Source of the DNA: Coriolopsis trogii
Taxonomy: Eukaryota; Basidiomycota; Agaricomycetes; Polyporales; Polyporaceae
Length of the DNA stretch: 64,000 nucleotides
Direction: 5' to 3'
Assembly: GCA_020543525.1 (NCBI GenBank)
Contig: JAHYIO010000039.1
Location: 868,001-932,000 of the forward strand
Shown here: in pieces, positions 1-14,530 of the stretch
Position numbering within the stretch: position 1 is the stretch's first letter
Layout: the number at the start of each line of letters is the position of its first letter
Translations under genes and position numbers: made by a program
Notes under the pieces: model-generated
Database searches by the model: none
What the model saw: the letters and a program-made list of their open reading frames with translations, nothing else
What the model was told of the DNA's origin: nothing

Positions 1-2094
1 TCATATCGCCTTTTACGGACGATGGACGGTAGCTTAGATGCCTACAGGTGGTCCTGGCGGCTCGGGTCTTGAGGCTCTCTCCATCCTCAAGGACACCCTC
101 CTCGCTCGCACGGGAGGGGCATATGACATCGTAAGCTGGGACCCGCGCGGAGTCGGCCTTTCTACGTGAGTGTCTCTCGCACCCGTCTGTTACAAAATTG
201 GCCTGACTGTCGACCGACAAGTCCGGGCGAAGTGCAGTGTTTTGAAGACGAAGAAGAGTACCGCGCCTTTTTCGCGGGGACAATCGAACTGACTGGCATC
301 GAAGAGACGGGCAACTTCACTGACCCGCGGGATATCGAAGCGCTTTTGGCACAGGCGGATAGTATGCAGAAGAAGTATGCGGAGGTGGCTGAGAAGTGCA
401 TGCGCTCGCCCAGCGGGAAGTACTTGCGGTACTTGGGCACCGCGGCCACCGTACGGGATATTGTGTCCATTGCGGACGCGCTCGAGGGGCCCGACGTTCC
501 CTTGAATTACATTGGGGTCTCGTATGGGACGCTCATCGGGTCCTGGCTCCTGGGTAGTGAGTGAGCGTTTTCTGTGCGTAATGGTGCAATATTGAGACTG
601 GTGTCGTAGTGTTTCCTGAGGTGAGCTCTTTCATTCGCTCGCTTTTTCCCATATTCAACTGTTCTGGGCACAGCGCGTAGGTCGTGTCATCCTGGACGGG
701 GTGCTAGACCCTCAGATATTCGCAACCCAAGATGTCTCGGCTGTGAGTGTGATGTGACGTTGAGCCTTAGCTATGTATGACTTGAAAGTAACCTTGTGGT
801 TCTAGCAATGGGCAAGTCAGATTGTCTCTGCGGATACCATCTTCAAGGGCATTGCGACCGGCTGTGCGCTCACCGGGCCATCGGGGTGTGCTGCTGCACA
901 TGAAGGCGATACCCCGCTCGATGTCGACGCGCGCGTGCAATCACAACTGTTCCAGGCTGCCTATGACGCAACGAAAGCGAACGCATCTGTTCCTCTGACG
1001 TCTGGGAACGTCCGCGGTGAGCAAGCCTCGCGCTGGGCTATATCATAGGGTCGTCCTCCCGTGAATTTAAACACCCGCACGCCACGTACAGTGCTGCTCT
1101 TCCCCCAGTTGTACGGCCCTGGTGGCTGGTCGGATCTGATGAACGAGCTCTATTCGGAGATTGTGCAGACAATCGAGGAAGAGTCAAAGAACACAACCAC
1201 AACCAAGAGGTCGCTCCTCCGAACTGTCCGTCACAATCCGCCTCCGTGAGTTCCAGACTTGAAGCCGTACACACTCACGTGCTCGCAGGCTGATTGCAAA
1301 GCTTCAGGTTTGTCAGACAGAGTCAGGCAGAGAACGACGCACCGTCGTACACGTATTATGCCGTCTCCTGTGGGGACAGCATCGACACGCACGGGTCAAC
1401 GCTGAAGGACGCATTCGAGAGCGTTATCGAGACCTCCCAGCACGTCTCGCACCTCTGTACGTATCTCGTCCTTCTCTCTTTCATGATGCCTGATAGCTAT
1501 TTTCGGTACATATAGTTGGGTCCGTCTGGCCGACGTTGGCCTCTGAATGTCCGTTCTGGCCTGTACGCGCAGTAGAGCGGTATCAGGGCCCGTTCAACAA
1601 GACGCTCGCAAACAAGGTCCTCATCGCCTCGAACACCGTACGTCTCTTCCGCTGGGGTCGAGCGTGCTCTGGAACAGTGTGTGCTCTGCTAACGCACGGA
1701 ACTTGAGTATGATCCTATCACCCCGCTAGCCCACGCGCAGGCCCTTGCCGCTCTCTTGGGAGAGGACGCGGGGTTCGTCCGGCTCAACGGGTTCGGGGTA
1801 GGTCTCCATCTGTGTACACGCCATAGCGAGCATCAATCACTGTGCTCACTTCACTGGCACAGCACTCGACAGTCAACAATCCGTCTTCCTGCATTACGGA
1901 TGTGTCCGCGGCATACATGGTCAACGGAACGGTACGTGCTTCTTCCCGTTGTGCTCCGAGAAACGCGACTCATGGCTTCAATGTGCTAGCTCCCGGAGAA
2001 CGACACGGTCTGTGAGGTGGACGAGGACTTTGAGATCTTCACAGGGGTGACGACCGCGGACATTCTGGCGAACCTCCCGAGCTCGGATGTTTGA
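1..2094 (+). CDS. Alpha/beta hydrolase with TAP-like C-terminal domain, 5' end outside window
   Basis: A secreted-type serine peptidase or hydrolase of the tripeptidyl-aminopeptidase-like family (AB hydrolase fold plus TAP C-terminal domain). The first visible exon (from about 48) gives the oxyanion-loop motif GGPGGSG and then DIVSWDPRGVGLS. The exon from 222 ends with the nucleophile elbow GVSYG. The Asp of the triad is in YDPITPLAHAQ (about 1709-1740), and the His is the first codon after the intron ending at 1862. The C-terminus has paired Cys (SSCITD, DTVCEV), as is usual in the TAP-C region. Stop codon at 2092-2094. There are about ten short exons; visible ones are 48-165, 222-553, 610-620, 674-742, 806-1016 and 1092-1245. 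The 11-nt exon 610-620 keeps the frame through VFPERVGRV. The start codon and signal peptide lie upstream of the window. The exact substrate is not deducible. Confidence 0.88.
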
Positions 2095-2532
2095 GGGCGA
2101 TCACTTAGCCTAGTATTATATGTCCCCCCAGACTAGCGCATAATGACCAGTACACTCTCCACTTTCCGTTATGGGTGCGTTTCTCAGTGTACCGGGGGGG
2201 GGGGGCCCTCGAGCATATCCCAAGTACATATAGACCTTTGCGCGAAACTCTGCCCACCGAGAGGTGTCATTCACTTGGCGATAACACTTGTGAACCTACA
2301 AGGCAGCGCAGGGATCACAAACGAATCGGGGCAACGGACTGCGTAGCTATGTGACCATCCCCGGAGTCCACATCACCGTGAAGTTCGCTTCCACCACAGA
2401 GGGCACCCGACGCGGACGGATGTATTGGCTTGATCCTCGTCACAGATGAGACGACGACATCGACGAGAGTCAACTCCTGGGGCTGGCACAATACTCTCGA
2501 CGCGCACAGCGAAGTCTTCTGCAGCGTCGTGA
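2095..2532. other. Convergent 3' intergenic region
   Basis: This is the 3' space between the hydrolase (+) and UPF3 (-). It contains a run of 12 G near 2194-2205. I see no conserved reading frame, RNA gene or repeat in it. Confidence 0.5.
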
Positions 2533-4196
2533 TTAACCGGAGGCAGCGCCCCTCCCGCGTCCTCGGCCCCGGCCTCTACCGCGTCCACGCCCGCCCCCAG
2601 GGGGACCCTGCCCACCATCTCCCGCCTCGCTCGCAGAGGCGACGACCGGAGAAGGCGCAGAACCCTCCGCAGACCCAGGAGCAGGTCGTGCCAGAATCTT
2701 AGTGGACACGGGCGCACCCCCACGCTGCAGGATGGCTGTGGGTGCAGCGGGCCCGCGCGCCGCTGCGCGTTCCCGCTTCTCCTCCTTCGCCTTTGGAGGC
2801 TCTGAAGGCGCCGCTCCGGTCCCCGAATCTTTCTCCTTGTCCTGCTCCTTGGCCTTTTCGCGCTCGCGGCGCGATTTGCGCTCGACGCCCGCTCCACTGA
2901 GAGCCGCCTCGAACTGTCGAGAGGCGATGCCTAAGACGGGACGAGAGCGACGAGGGGCGGTAGAGTCACCACTGGCAGCAGTCGCATCGGTAGGAGAGGT
3001 AGGCGTTTGAACATTCGTCGCTGCGCTGGAGGAGGCGGGTGGGGGAGGGGCGGGGCCAGGACCGGTACCTTTGCGCTCGCGCGGCTGCTTCGGGGGCTTG
3101 GGAGTGACTGGCTTCGCAGATGGCGCCGTTGATGTTGCTGGTGCCGCCTTCTTGTCTTTGCTCGTGCCTGGTTGGAGTTGTGCGGCGGCTTTCGCCGCAG
3201 CGGCTGCAGCTTTCTTGGTACTCTTCTTGGAGGGGGACTCGACGTTCTTATCCTTGGACCCGCCGCCAGCTTCGTGACCTCTCTTCTTGCCGTCAGCCTT
3301 TCTGATCGAACCGGTTATAGTGGAAGGGTCTTTGTAGTGTGCGTGGTTGCGTAAGATGGCTTCCTTATCTTTCTGCGCGGACTTCTCCGCCTTAAGGGCT
3401 TCCAGCAGAGGAGTGGTTGTCGGTGGGGGAGCTGGTTGGGTTGAGGCAACTGATTGCAACGTGCGCATGAGGGATTTGGGATTACGTAGAGAAAACATGA
3501 TTTACTGAGTGTCTCAAGTGTATCCGCATCAAAGGGTTTGGAAGCCACTTCCTTGAGTGATTCGAGGAAGGAGATGTAGTCTTCGTCTGGCCCAACGCTT
3601 CAGCCACTCGCAGAAAGTAGCAGCAGAAATAGTTCACGTACCTCGCTCTATAGTCCCAGCTCTAGTATCCGCCTTCTTCTTCTCGTTAGGCACCTTTTGG
3701 AATGGAGCGAACTCGACGACCGCGACCGATTCATTGCCTGTCCGGCGTCGTCTAGAACAATATAAACATGAAGACGACGAGATACACACCAGCCTTATCC
3801 CGGAAGAGATGGCCATCATACTCCTTGCTGAAGGTAGCGAGAAGATGCTCGTCTTTGAACGCGATATATGCGCGTGAGGGGACGTTCTCCTTGTTGAGCC
3901 TGGCCCGCCGAGACCGTCTGGGTCACCCGTCCTCTCCCTCGTCCAAACGACAAGACGTACCGTGTCTTGAACTTGCCCTGGTAGTACGCTTTCCAGGTAA
4001 CGGTCTCGTCCGTGACCCACTTGGTGACACTCTGCCAGAAGATCTCCTCAGGGAGGTTGGGAGGCAGACGACGGACGACTGTCTTGAGGCGTTCAGACTG
4101 CTTTTGTCCACCACCGGACTTGGCCTTCTTGTCCTTCTCTTTGTCCTTCTCTTTCGATCTCGACTTTGCCTGTTTCGAGGATTCCGTCGCCGACAT
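2533..4196 (-). CDS. UPF3: UPF3/Smg4 nonsense-mediated mRNA decay factor
   Basis: UPF3 couples the exon-junction complex or terminating ribosome to UPF2 and UPF1 in nonsense-mediated decay. The start ATG is at 4196 and is followed by a Lys-rich leader. The RNP-like Smg4/UPF3 domain begins with KTVVRRLPPNLPEEIFW and continues over the next exon (NKENVPSRAYIAFKDEHLLA). Later exons give VVEFAPFQKVP, then DEDYISFLESLKE after an intron that starts with GTACGTGAA. A further exon carries TTPLLEALKAEKSAQKDKEA, also typical of fungal UPF3. The C-terminal half is low-complexity: Lys- and Ala-rich, with an Arg/Gly repeat tail that may bind RNA. At least four introns of 50-70 nt are needed to keep the frame. 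The stop is at 2533-2535. Gene identity is clear; exon borders are my own reading. Confidence 0.9.
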
Positions 4197-4660
4197 CGTG
4201 AAGGTGAATTGGAACGTGTGTGGACTACGTCAACAGTGGGATTGGAGGTCGAGGACAAGATGCGGAGCGCCCGCAGCATCCCCGCGAGAACTCCTTCGTA
4301 CTAACCTCATCATTATTACTACATAGTTTTATTCCACGTCCTTCCGTTCAAATACCCTCTCCTTTCGCACTTCTGCAAATCCGAGTGTCTCTTTAGTCTT
4401 CCTGGTTAATCAGCATCACTGGCATGGACGATGTTGGGAATCCTGAGTGCTAACAGACTCCGTCGATTCTTCGTATAATTGCAAGACCGTATTGACTACG
4501 GAAATACATACTACAGGTTCGTGTCAGACATCTCTGCTTCGTTCTGATTGACTTGTGAACCCCTACTCCAGATACAATTGCTCCCACCCTGCGTAACTGA
4601 AAGGACCTACGAGACTGTGTGCATGAAGGACCCCCACGCCACACTCCATCTGGTTCTTGG
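4197..4660. other. Intergenic region, no feature seen
   Basis: This is the space between the UPF3 start and the end of the first F-box gene. The last F-box exon ends next to a GTACGT donor, so a small terminal exon of that gene could lie here. Nothing else is recognisable. Confidence 0.35.
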
Positions 4661-6454
4661 TCAGAAGAGTGATCCGTATGCGTGTAGTAGGACGTACCTT
4701 CCTCCTTCCGTAGCCGCGGCCGACTGGAGATGTGCCCGGACATTTGATAAGACACTCATCCATTCCTGATGGTCCACCCCCTTCACATGCCGTTCAGACT
4801 CCTGGTCGTGTTCTTTGGGCTCTAGTGCAGGCAGCACAATCCGGCACGACGGCGACGCGCGACCAACGAGGGACTTTAAGAGCATCTCGACCCGTTCGTG
4901 CTGAGATTCCACCGGTGTAGTCCACAGCTCGATACTTTGGAGGCGTCCTCGGACCATGATGGTTTCGGGAACAGAGTAGGCAAGACCCAGTGAAGCGCGA
5001 ACGGCGATTCTCAACGTTTTCAGCCTGGTACAGCGCTGCACTAAGGGTACGAGCCCGTCGAGCGTCGGAATCTCCTCTTCAAGATTGAACGCGAATGGTG
5101 CAGCCTTGGGCGGAACGAGGCTCAGTGTCTCGAGCTGCGGCAAACTCTCTGAGAGGGTGCGGAGTGTTTCGTTGCTCAGTTGAAGGACGAGCTCGACTTC
5201 GATCCGGACCGTCCTCAAGTGCGTGAACCGCACCAGGTCAAACACCGCTGCCAACGCCTGTTCGCCTCCCACAGCTTCGAGCTGGAAAGACCACGACATG
5301 TCCACAACTGCAGCGATGCTCTCGGGCTGAATGTTGTATTCGAGCAGATTCCGCCAGATGTAGCCAAGCAGGTCGGCACTGTAATCCCCGTACACGTGCT
5401 CCCACAGCATGGTCATTACCTTGAACCGAAGCGGCCGGATGTAAGCAATGACCGACTCACGGGATGCTTCCACTCCGCCAGAATTAGTCACGGTGAGGTC
5501 GCGGAGGTTGGCGAAAGGTCGCTCGTTGGGTTGACTTGTCGGGTAACATCCGCGATGCCATCCGTCGTCGAAGACCGCCTTGGACAGTGTCGGCAGAGAC
5601 GCGAGGTGTCGCATGGCGGCCTCATCAACGAGATAGTTGCGGCACCAGAACTCCTCAAGCCTATCGAAGCGACAAACAGCTTGAGAGAAGTGGGGTTGCA
5701 TGCCGGGCAGAAGGTTGAGATTGTCGTTCCCGCCGGGTGTCCGCCTGCACTCTTCATATAGGTCGTGCTACATGGAGAGATTAGTGAGGCAATGATGACA
5801 AGCTGAGATTCCATGTATGTACTCGCCCACAAGACAACTGGAAGCCGAAGTACACGCAATCGCCGAGAAAGTAGCAACTTGCAGTAAAGCGGATGGTTCC
5901 AGGTGTAGTGGTATGTCACTTCTCTGAGGTTCGGAAACGGCTCTCCTTCCTCTTTCGCCAGGGCGAGGAGATGCTCTCCTAGAGGTGCGAGAGCCGTCCC
6001 AACATCGAGTATCCTGCCTCTAGTCTGGCGATATGGAAGAGAGCGTCCGACGGTCTCCACCCGACGCAGGTATGGAGTTATCCTCTCCCAAATATGAGGT
6101 CCCGTATCGTTGGCGACAAACTGACAGTTAACACAGTCATTAAGCTGTGTGTATTACGTTGCGAGAACATACCAGAGTACGCTTGGGTTCGTCATATGTC
6201 ACTGACCCCTCCGGTAAAAGGTACTTCACGAATACGAATAGATCCGGAAGGTCGCGCCAGAGCGAATCCAGGGCTGGCTCTTTGAATGCCTGACAAGTGC
6301 GAGCAAGAGCTGCGAGCGTGCGCATCGTACATTCGTCTCGACGCAGGACGACCAGCGGTGGTCTGACATCGTCGTCATATACGTAGTTCTCGACCAGCTT
6401 GAAGATGTGCCGCACGATCTCGTCGATCCTGAACAAATCAACCATCACAGACAC
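4661..6454 (-). CDS. F-box / leucine-rich-repeat-like protein, paralogue 1
   Basis: A probable substrate-recognition subunit of an SCF ubiquitin ligase. Exon 1 (from the ATG at 6454) encodes an F-box-like segment, with IDEIVRHIFKLVENY followed by MRTLAALARTCQAFKEPALD and LWRDLPDL, the usual basidiomycete F-box pattern. After an intron with GTAATA donor at about 6165, exon 2 gives the block around YLRRVETVGRSLPY. The long last exon holds Leu-rich repeats, including LRTVRIEVELVLQL and LETLSLVPPKAAPF, and ends with the family signature ELWTTPVES. It is about 520-560 residues after splicing. Its closest visible relative is the next gene upstream in the same orientation, so the pair looks like a tandem duplication. 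A further 3' exon is possible. Target proteins are unknown. Confidence 0.75.
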
Positions 6455-6858
6455 TGTCGTACCTCAGGAGCTTGCAGCAGTTGGCCAACACTTCGCCGGC
6501 CCAATATGGCTGATCGATTGGAGATGCGTGTAAGTAACGGCCGGGGAAGGGAGGGAATGATGCGGTGTTCGGGGCGTAGCGCTCTCGGTGTCTTCCGAGA
6601 TTTCTAGAGGTGGTACCGTCTGGATCTGCTAGCGGCTGCTGCAGCCTAGTACAATATACGCCGACGTACTGGCCTTCTAATTACAGCATGATGCCTCGTT
6701 GTCATCAACTCTTTCCAGGTACACAATGAGAGCACAGAAAGTGATACTTCGCGACGGTCTCAATTGAAAACACTCGGCATTCCATTCCGCCTGCTGGTCC
6801 ATCACCTCCTGAGACTAGCCAAGACTTCACTCCACGATCCATCTGAACATGATGACGT
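6455..6858. other. Intergenic region between tandem F-box genes
   Basis: This holds the promoter of F-box paralogue 1 and the 3' flank of paralogue 2. No coding exon, RNA gene or repeat is recognised. A small 3' exon of paralogue 2 may be present, because its last large exon reaches a CAG|GTATGT donor. Confidence 0.35.
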
Positions 6859-8848
6859 TCAGCTCCAAACACTCTTGCAGCGTACGTTCAGATGCACATA
6901 CCTGCTCCGTCCCTTCGACCCATCCGTGGTGGGTGGCTCGGTCTCAGAATACACACCTGCCAAGATGCGCGACCATTTCTCGCGCTCTTGCCCTCTCTGT
7001 TTGTGAACAGCCACGTCCTGAGCATGCTCATCGGCGGAGAGTACAATACAGCACAATGTGACCTGAGAGAGAAAGTCTTTCAGACACGTTTGGAGGCGTT
7101 GAGGCTCGGATTCCACAGGGGTTGTCCAAAACTCCACGGTTCGGAGGCAGCCTTGCGTTTCCTTCCGTGACGGGTCACCTGAGGGCTCATATCGAGGGCT
7201 CAGGACGGATCGAACGGCAATACGCAGGGATTCCAGCTTGACCCAGCGCTGTGCCACGCACACAAGTCGGTCGAGCGTGAGCATCGGCTGTTTCAAGTTG
7301 AACTGGAATGGGGCAGCGCGTGGAGGGACGAGGCTGAGGATCTCAAGTGATGGAAGGCTCTCTGCAAGATTGAGGAGGACAGAGTCCTCCAATTGAACGA
7401 CAAGATCAACTTCGATCCGGAGCGTCCTCAAACCCGTGTGTCGCATGCATGCGGATACCACCAGGAAGGCGTACCCGCCGCCGATTGCCTGGGGTTTGAT
7501 AGTCCACGATATGTCGACCTTCGCAACGATGTGGGTCGGTCGTAAGTTGTGATCAAGCAGCTCGATCCAGAAGCTGTTCAGCATTGCCGCGGTGTGATAC
7601 GTCCATGCCCAAACGTCTTCCCATAGGATGGTGACCCTCTCCAACCGACGTGGCTGAATATACGACAAGACCGAACCATTCGACAAAGAAGCATTAGAGG
7701 TGCTTATCGTGACTTCACGAAGATCACTGAACGGGAGCGGTTCCGGTGGTAATTCGGAGAGGGGCCCATGGTAGCCTCCGTCAAAGATGAGTTGGGATAG
7801 TGTCATGAGCGACCCGAGGTGCCGCATCGCAGGTGCATCGAGAACACTTTCGTGCGCCCAGAGCTCTTCGAGACAGCTCAAACGACACAGAGCCTGAGAG
7901 AGTCTGTACTGCGTCCGTAGCGTTCTCAGAAGGGCATGGTCCCAGTCTTGCCTTCGACTGATCTGTTCTGCCAGATCACGCTGCGAGAAGAGTGAGCTTG
8001 ATAGTTCGAAGAACAGGAGGCAGAAGATGTGGGATGAGCAATTGTCGTCAACATGACAAGTTTGCATGCCATTGCACAGGCAGCGAGAGATTCACAGACG
8101 ATGCTGTGCTGTGCTCCGCGCGATGGTATCCCCATACTCTATCCTGCGCACTGTTGGAAACCACTGACCGAAAATGTGACCGGAAGTCGCAGTGCACGTA
8201 ACTGGGGTACGAGCAACAGGTCGAAGTATAGCGGATGTGTCCAGGTGTAGTGATACGTCACTTCCGTTAGATTCGGAAACGCCGGGGCGTCGCTTCCAGC
8301 AGTGGAGAGGTGCTCGTGCAAAGGGGTCAGCACAGTGTCTGGATCGAGTAGTCGCCCTTTGGTATTGCCATACGGGAGAGACCGTCCGATAGTCTTGACC
8401 CTGCATGCGTATGGGGCGATCCTTGCCCAACAGACAACGTCAATCGGAAGATCTTGATTTAATCCCTGGACAAATACAGTCGTTAGCAATCCAAACAACG
8501 TTGTTTATGTATTGCGACATTCGTGCCTACCAACGTCGCTGTGTCCTTGTGATACCTCAGCATAGCGTCCGGGATGAGATACTTGACCAAGACGAAGATA
8601 TCCGGCAGATCGCTCCACAGCAGGTCTAGAGCCGGCTCCTTGAAACCCCGACAAGTGCGAGCCAACGCGGCGAGGGTGCGCAGAGTGCACTCATCTCGAC
8701 GAGTAGCAAGGCCTGGTGGAAAGTCGTCGTCAGTTACGTAGTTCTCCACCCTGTCGAAGATGTGCCGCAAGATCTCGTCGATCGCCAAGCAGTCATGCAT
8801 CGCGAGCAGACTTCTGCTCAAGGTCTTTGTTGAAGATCGCTGGGACAA
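6859..8848 (-). CDS. F-box / leucine-rich-repeat-like protein, paralogue 2
   Basis: A paralogue of the downstream F-box gene with the same three-exon plan. Exon 1 carries IDEILRHIFDRVENY, LRTLAALARTCRGFKEPALD and LLWSDLPDIFVLVKYL. Exon 2 has ARIAPYACRVKTIGRSLPYG and a conserved TEVTYHYTWTHPLYF block. Exon 3 gives the Leu-rich region with LRTLRIEVDLVVQL, SLEILSLVPPRAAPF and EFWTTPVESE. The start could be the ATG at 8848, or an in-frame ATG (MHDCLAIDEI) about 16 residues later; the later one better matches the paralogues. It is probably an SCF adaptor. The divergence between the two copies shows the duplication is not recent. Confidence 0.73.
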
Positions 8849-9072
8849 GATTTACGCGCAAAGGTCCATGCAGCATACGCGCGCGCTCCCACGACGCGAT
8901 GGGCCGGATCCCTCGTACTTGCCAGCGTCTACGTAACTGCGCCTTGCCCTTCAAGGATTCCTGTACTACACCGCGAACCAACAGAAAGACATGGGATATG
9001 GCCATCAATACAACGGGATAAACGATACAGCAATAGAAAGCAAGACACTCAGCGACCCTAGACATCCCAATT

Positions 9073-12380
<3,308 letters not shown>

Positions 12381-12512
12381 GGCGACGCGTGTGGAAGGGG
12401 TAGGAGAGAGAGGGAGGTAGTGATAGTCGAGAGAGCTGAAGGACGCGACGCGACGCGTCCAAAATGAACTTTAGGGCAGGCACTTTCGTTCACACGCGTC
12501 ACGAGCGTCTTC
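12381..12512. promoter_or_regulatory. 132-bp divergent MCM4/MTG2 promoter with three ACGCGT boxes
   Basis: The start codons of MCM4 (-) and MTG2 (+) are only 132 bp apart. Inside are three copies of ACGCGT, at 12385-12390, 12453-12458 and 12494-12499. The middle one ends a GACGC repeat. ACGCGT is the MluI cell-cycle box bound by MBF (Mbp1/Swi6-type) factors in fungi, which drive replication genes at G1/S. Binding is inferred; the sites are seen. Confidence 0.65.
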
Positions 12513-14326
12513 ATGTCTCAACTTACTTTCTCCTTCCCTCCGCCTCCTCATTTCATGCGCCCTGCTTTCCTCAGACCGGCTCGCGCTCAGACATTCACTG
12601 CACTCGCAGGAAGATACTACACCACAGGAGCCACACCCGGAGCAGGTCCATCCACTGAAGCTCGAAGTAACACACTCCAATCTCAGGATGAGCTGAAGAG
12701 AAAGCGAAGGACGGACTGGAAACGCAGACAGAATGTGAGTAATGGGCTACAGCAGCTGTAGCTCATATTGAGCATTCAGGGAGATAGGGCCAAACATTCT
12801 TAGACCATGCGATCATACATGTCCGAGCTGGTACCGGAGGAGATGGTTGTGTCGCATTCCATCGCGAGCTCTTCAAACCATACGGACCACCATCTGGCGG
12901 GAACGGCGGGCGCGGAGGGGACGTCTACATTATGCCCACACCCCATCTCACCACGCTATCCTCCGTCTCTCCCCGCGTTCGCGCCCAGCACGGCGGCGCC
13001 GGAAAAGGAACCTGGCAGAACGGGAAGAACGCACCACCACTCGTCATCAAGGTTCCCTTAGGGACTATCGTGCGTGAACTGCCCCGCGATGATCCCCGAC
13101 GCCAAAAAGACGAATACGAAGCGGAGGCGGAGGACCTGCAGGGCTTGAACGCTCAGCAGAGGAGAGACAAGATGAGGGAGAAGCGATGGGTCCACTATCC
13201 CGAGCATGCCGACGACAACGCACAACGCGACGACTTCAAAGAGGCAGAACGCGCTTTGTTCGTCCAGGAGCGCGAGCGACGTCGAGCTCGCAGGTTGCGT
13301 TCGGAGAACCCCATTTACCTCGACCTTGACAAGCCTGAAGAGGCCGCGGAGGCCGCGGACCCCAACGCCCCGCTGGGTCACCGTCGCGTCGAGCCCATGG
13401 GTCACCTCATCGCGCAAGGAGGTATGGGGGGAATGGGCAATCCTACATTCCTGTCTCCAACCCAACGCTCACCCAAATGGGCTACCAGGGGCTACCCCGG
13501 AGAGCGCGTGTCATTGTCTCTGGAGCTGAAGCTACTCGCAGATGTTGGTCTAGTCGGCATGCCAAATGCAGGCAAAAGCACTCTGTTACGAGCACTCACC
13601 GGAGGCCGAGCACGGACGGAAGTCGCCGGATACGCGTTCACCACGCTCAACCCCGTCGTCGCCGTGGTACGTGTCTCCGAGGACGGGAGCTTCCATGGAT
13701 ACGCGGAGGGCGCGGTGCACGACGAGACCAGCGCGGAGGAGGCGCGCGAACGTGAACTCATGGAACGCGGCGAGCTCGCCGACGCGCTGACTCGGAACCA
13801 ACGTCGCGCTCTTGAGGAAGAGAAGGTGGACCCGTACGACTCGATGGAATCGTTCAGGTTTACTATCGCTGATAACCCAGGACTCATCGAGGACGCCTCT
13901 GCCGACGTTGGCCTGGGCCACTCGTTCTTGCGGTCTATCGAGCGTTCCCATGCACTCGCGTACGTCGTCGACCTCGCTGCGCCGGCGCCCTGGGACGAGC
14001 TTCGCGTACTGAAAGAGGAGCTCGAGAAGTACAAGCCAGGCATGAGCGCAAAGGCTCGTATTGTCATTGCGAACAAGGCGGACCTGCTTGGTGGCGGCCA
14101 CGAAGGAGGAGCGTCCGAAGACGAGGTAGCTGAGGCTCGAGCCAAGCTCCAGCAGCTCGAATTATATGTGGCGGAGAACATGCGTGTTGACGTGGAGGAT
14201 GCGGTGGGAAATGTCGTCGGCAAGCGTGTCCTGGACGTCGTGCCCGTGTCCGCCAAGTTCAGCCTGAACCTGAGGAAGGTGGTGAAGCTGATGCGCGAGT
14301 ACGTAGAAGCGGAACGGGGACATTGA
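12513..14326 (+). CDS. MTG2: Mitochondrial Obg-family GTPase MTG2
   Basis: An Obg/CgtA-type GTPase that assists assembly of the mitochondrial large ribosomal subunit. Exon 1 from the ATG at 12513 is basic and hydrophobic (MRPAFLRPAR...), fitting a mitochondrial presequence. A 53-nt intron (12735-12787) is followed by the Gly-rich Obg domain: TFLDHAIIHVRAGTGGDGC, then GGNGGRGGDV. The G domain has G1 GMPNAGKST, G2 in TTLNPVV, G3 DNPGLIED, G4 NKADL and G5 SAK. The region between the Obg and G domains holds a charged insert, and the protein lacks the bacterial C-terminal OCT domain. All motifs are intact. The stop is at 14324-14326. Confidence 0.92.
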
Positions 14327-14530
14327 TACAGACCAAGTCATGTATCTATATGTTTACCTGTGCGTCCTACATCGTTTGACTTGCTCACCGTTCTCGTCGA
14401 CGAAAGACGATTGAAAAGTGTCTCAGGATGATCACGTGGTGGCGATTAACCCAATTTGATGCTTTGTGGTAAGCGCCGATCGCCTCTTGGTCTGTAACCA
14501 CCATCTCCTTGCTGCCCCCGTCAGTCCAGC

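Noticed and set aside
2194..2205. Run of 12 G in an intergenic region
   Set aside because: A plain homopolymer with no G-quadruplex-type set of runs nearby.
2373..2897. Minus-strand 174-codon Arg-rich frame overlapping UPF3
   Set aside because: It is an alternative frame of the GC-rich UPF3 tail.
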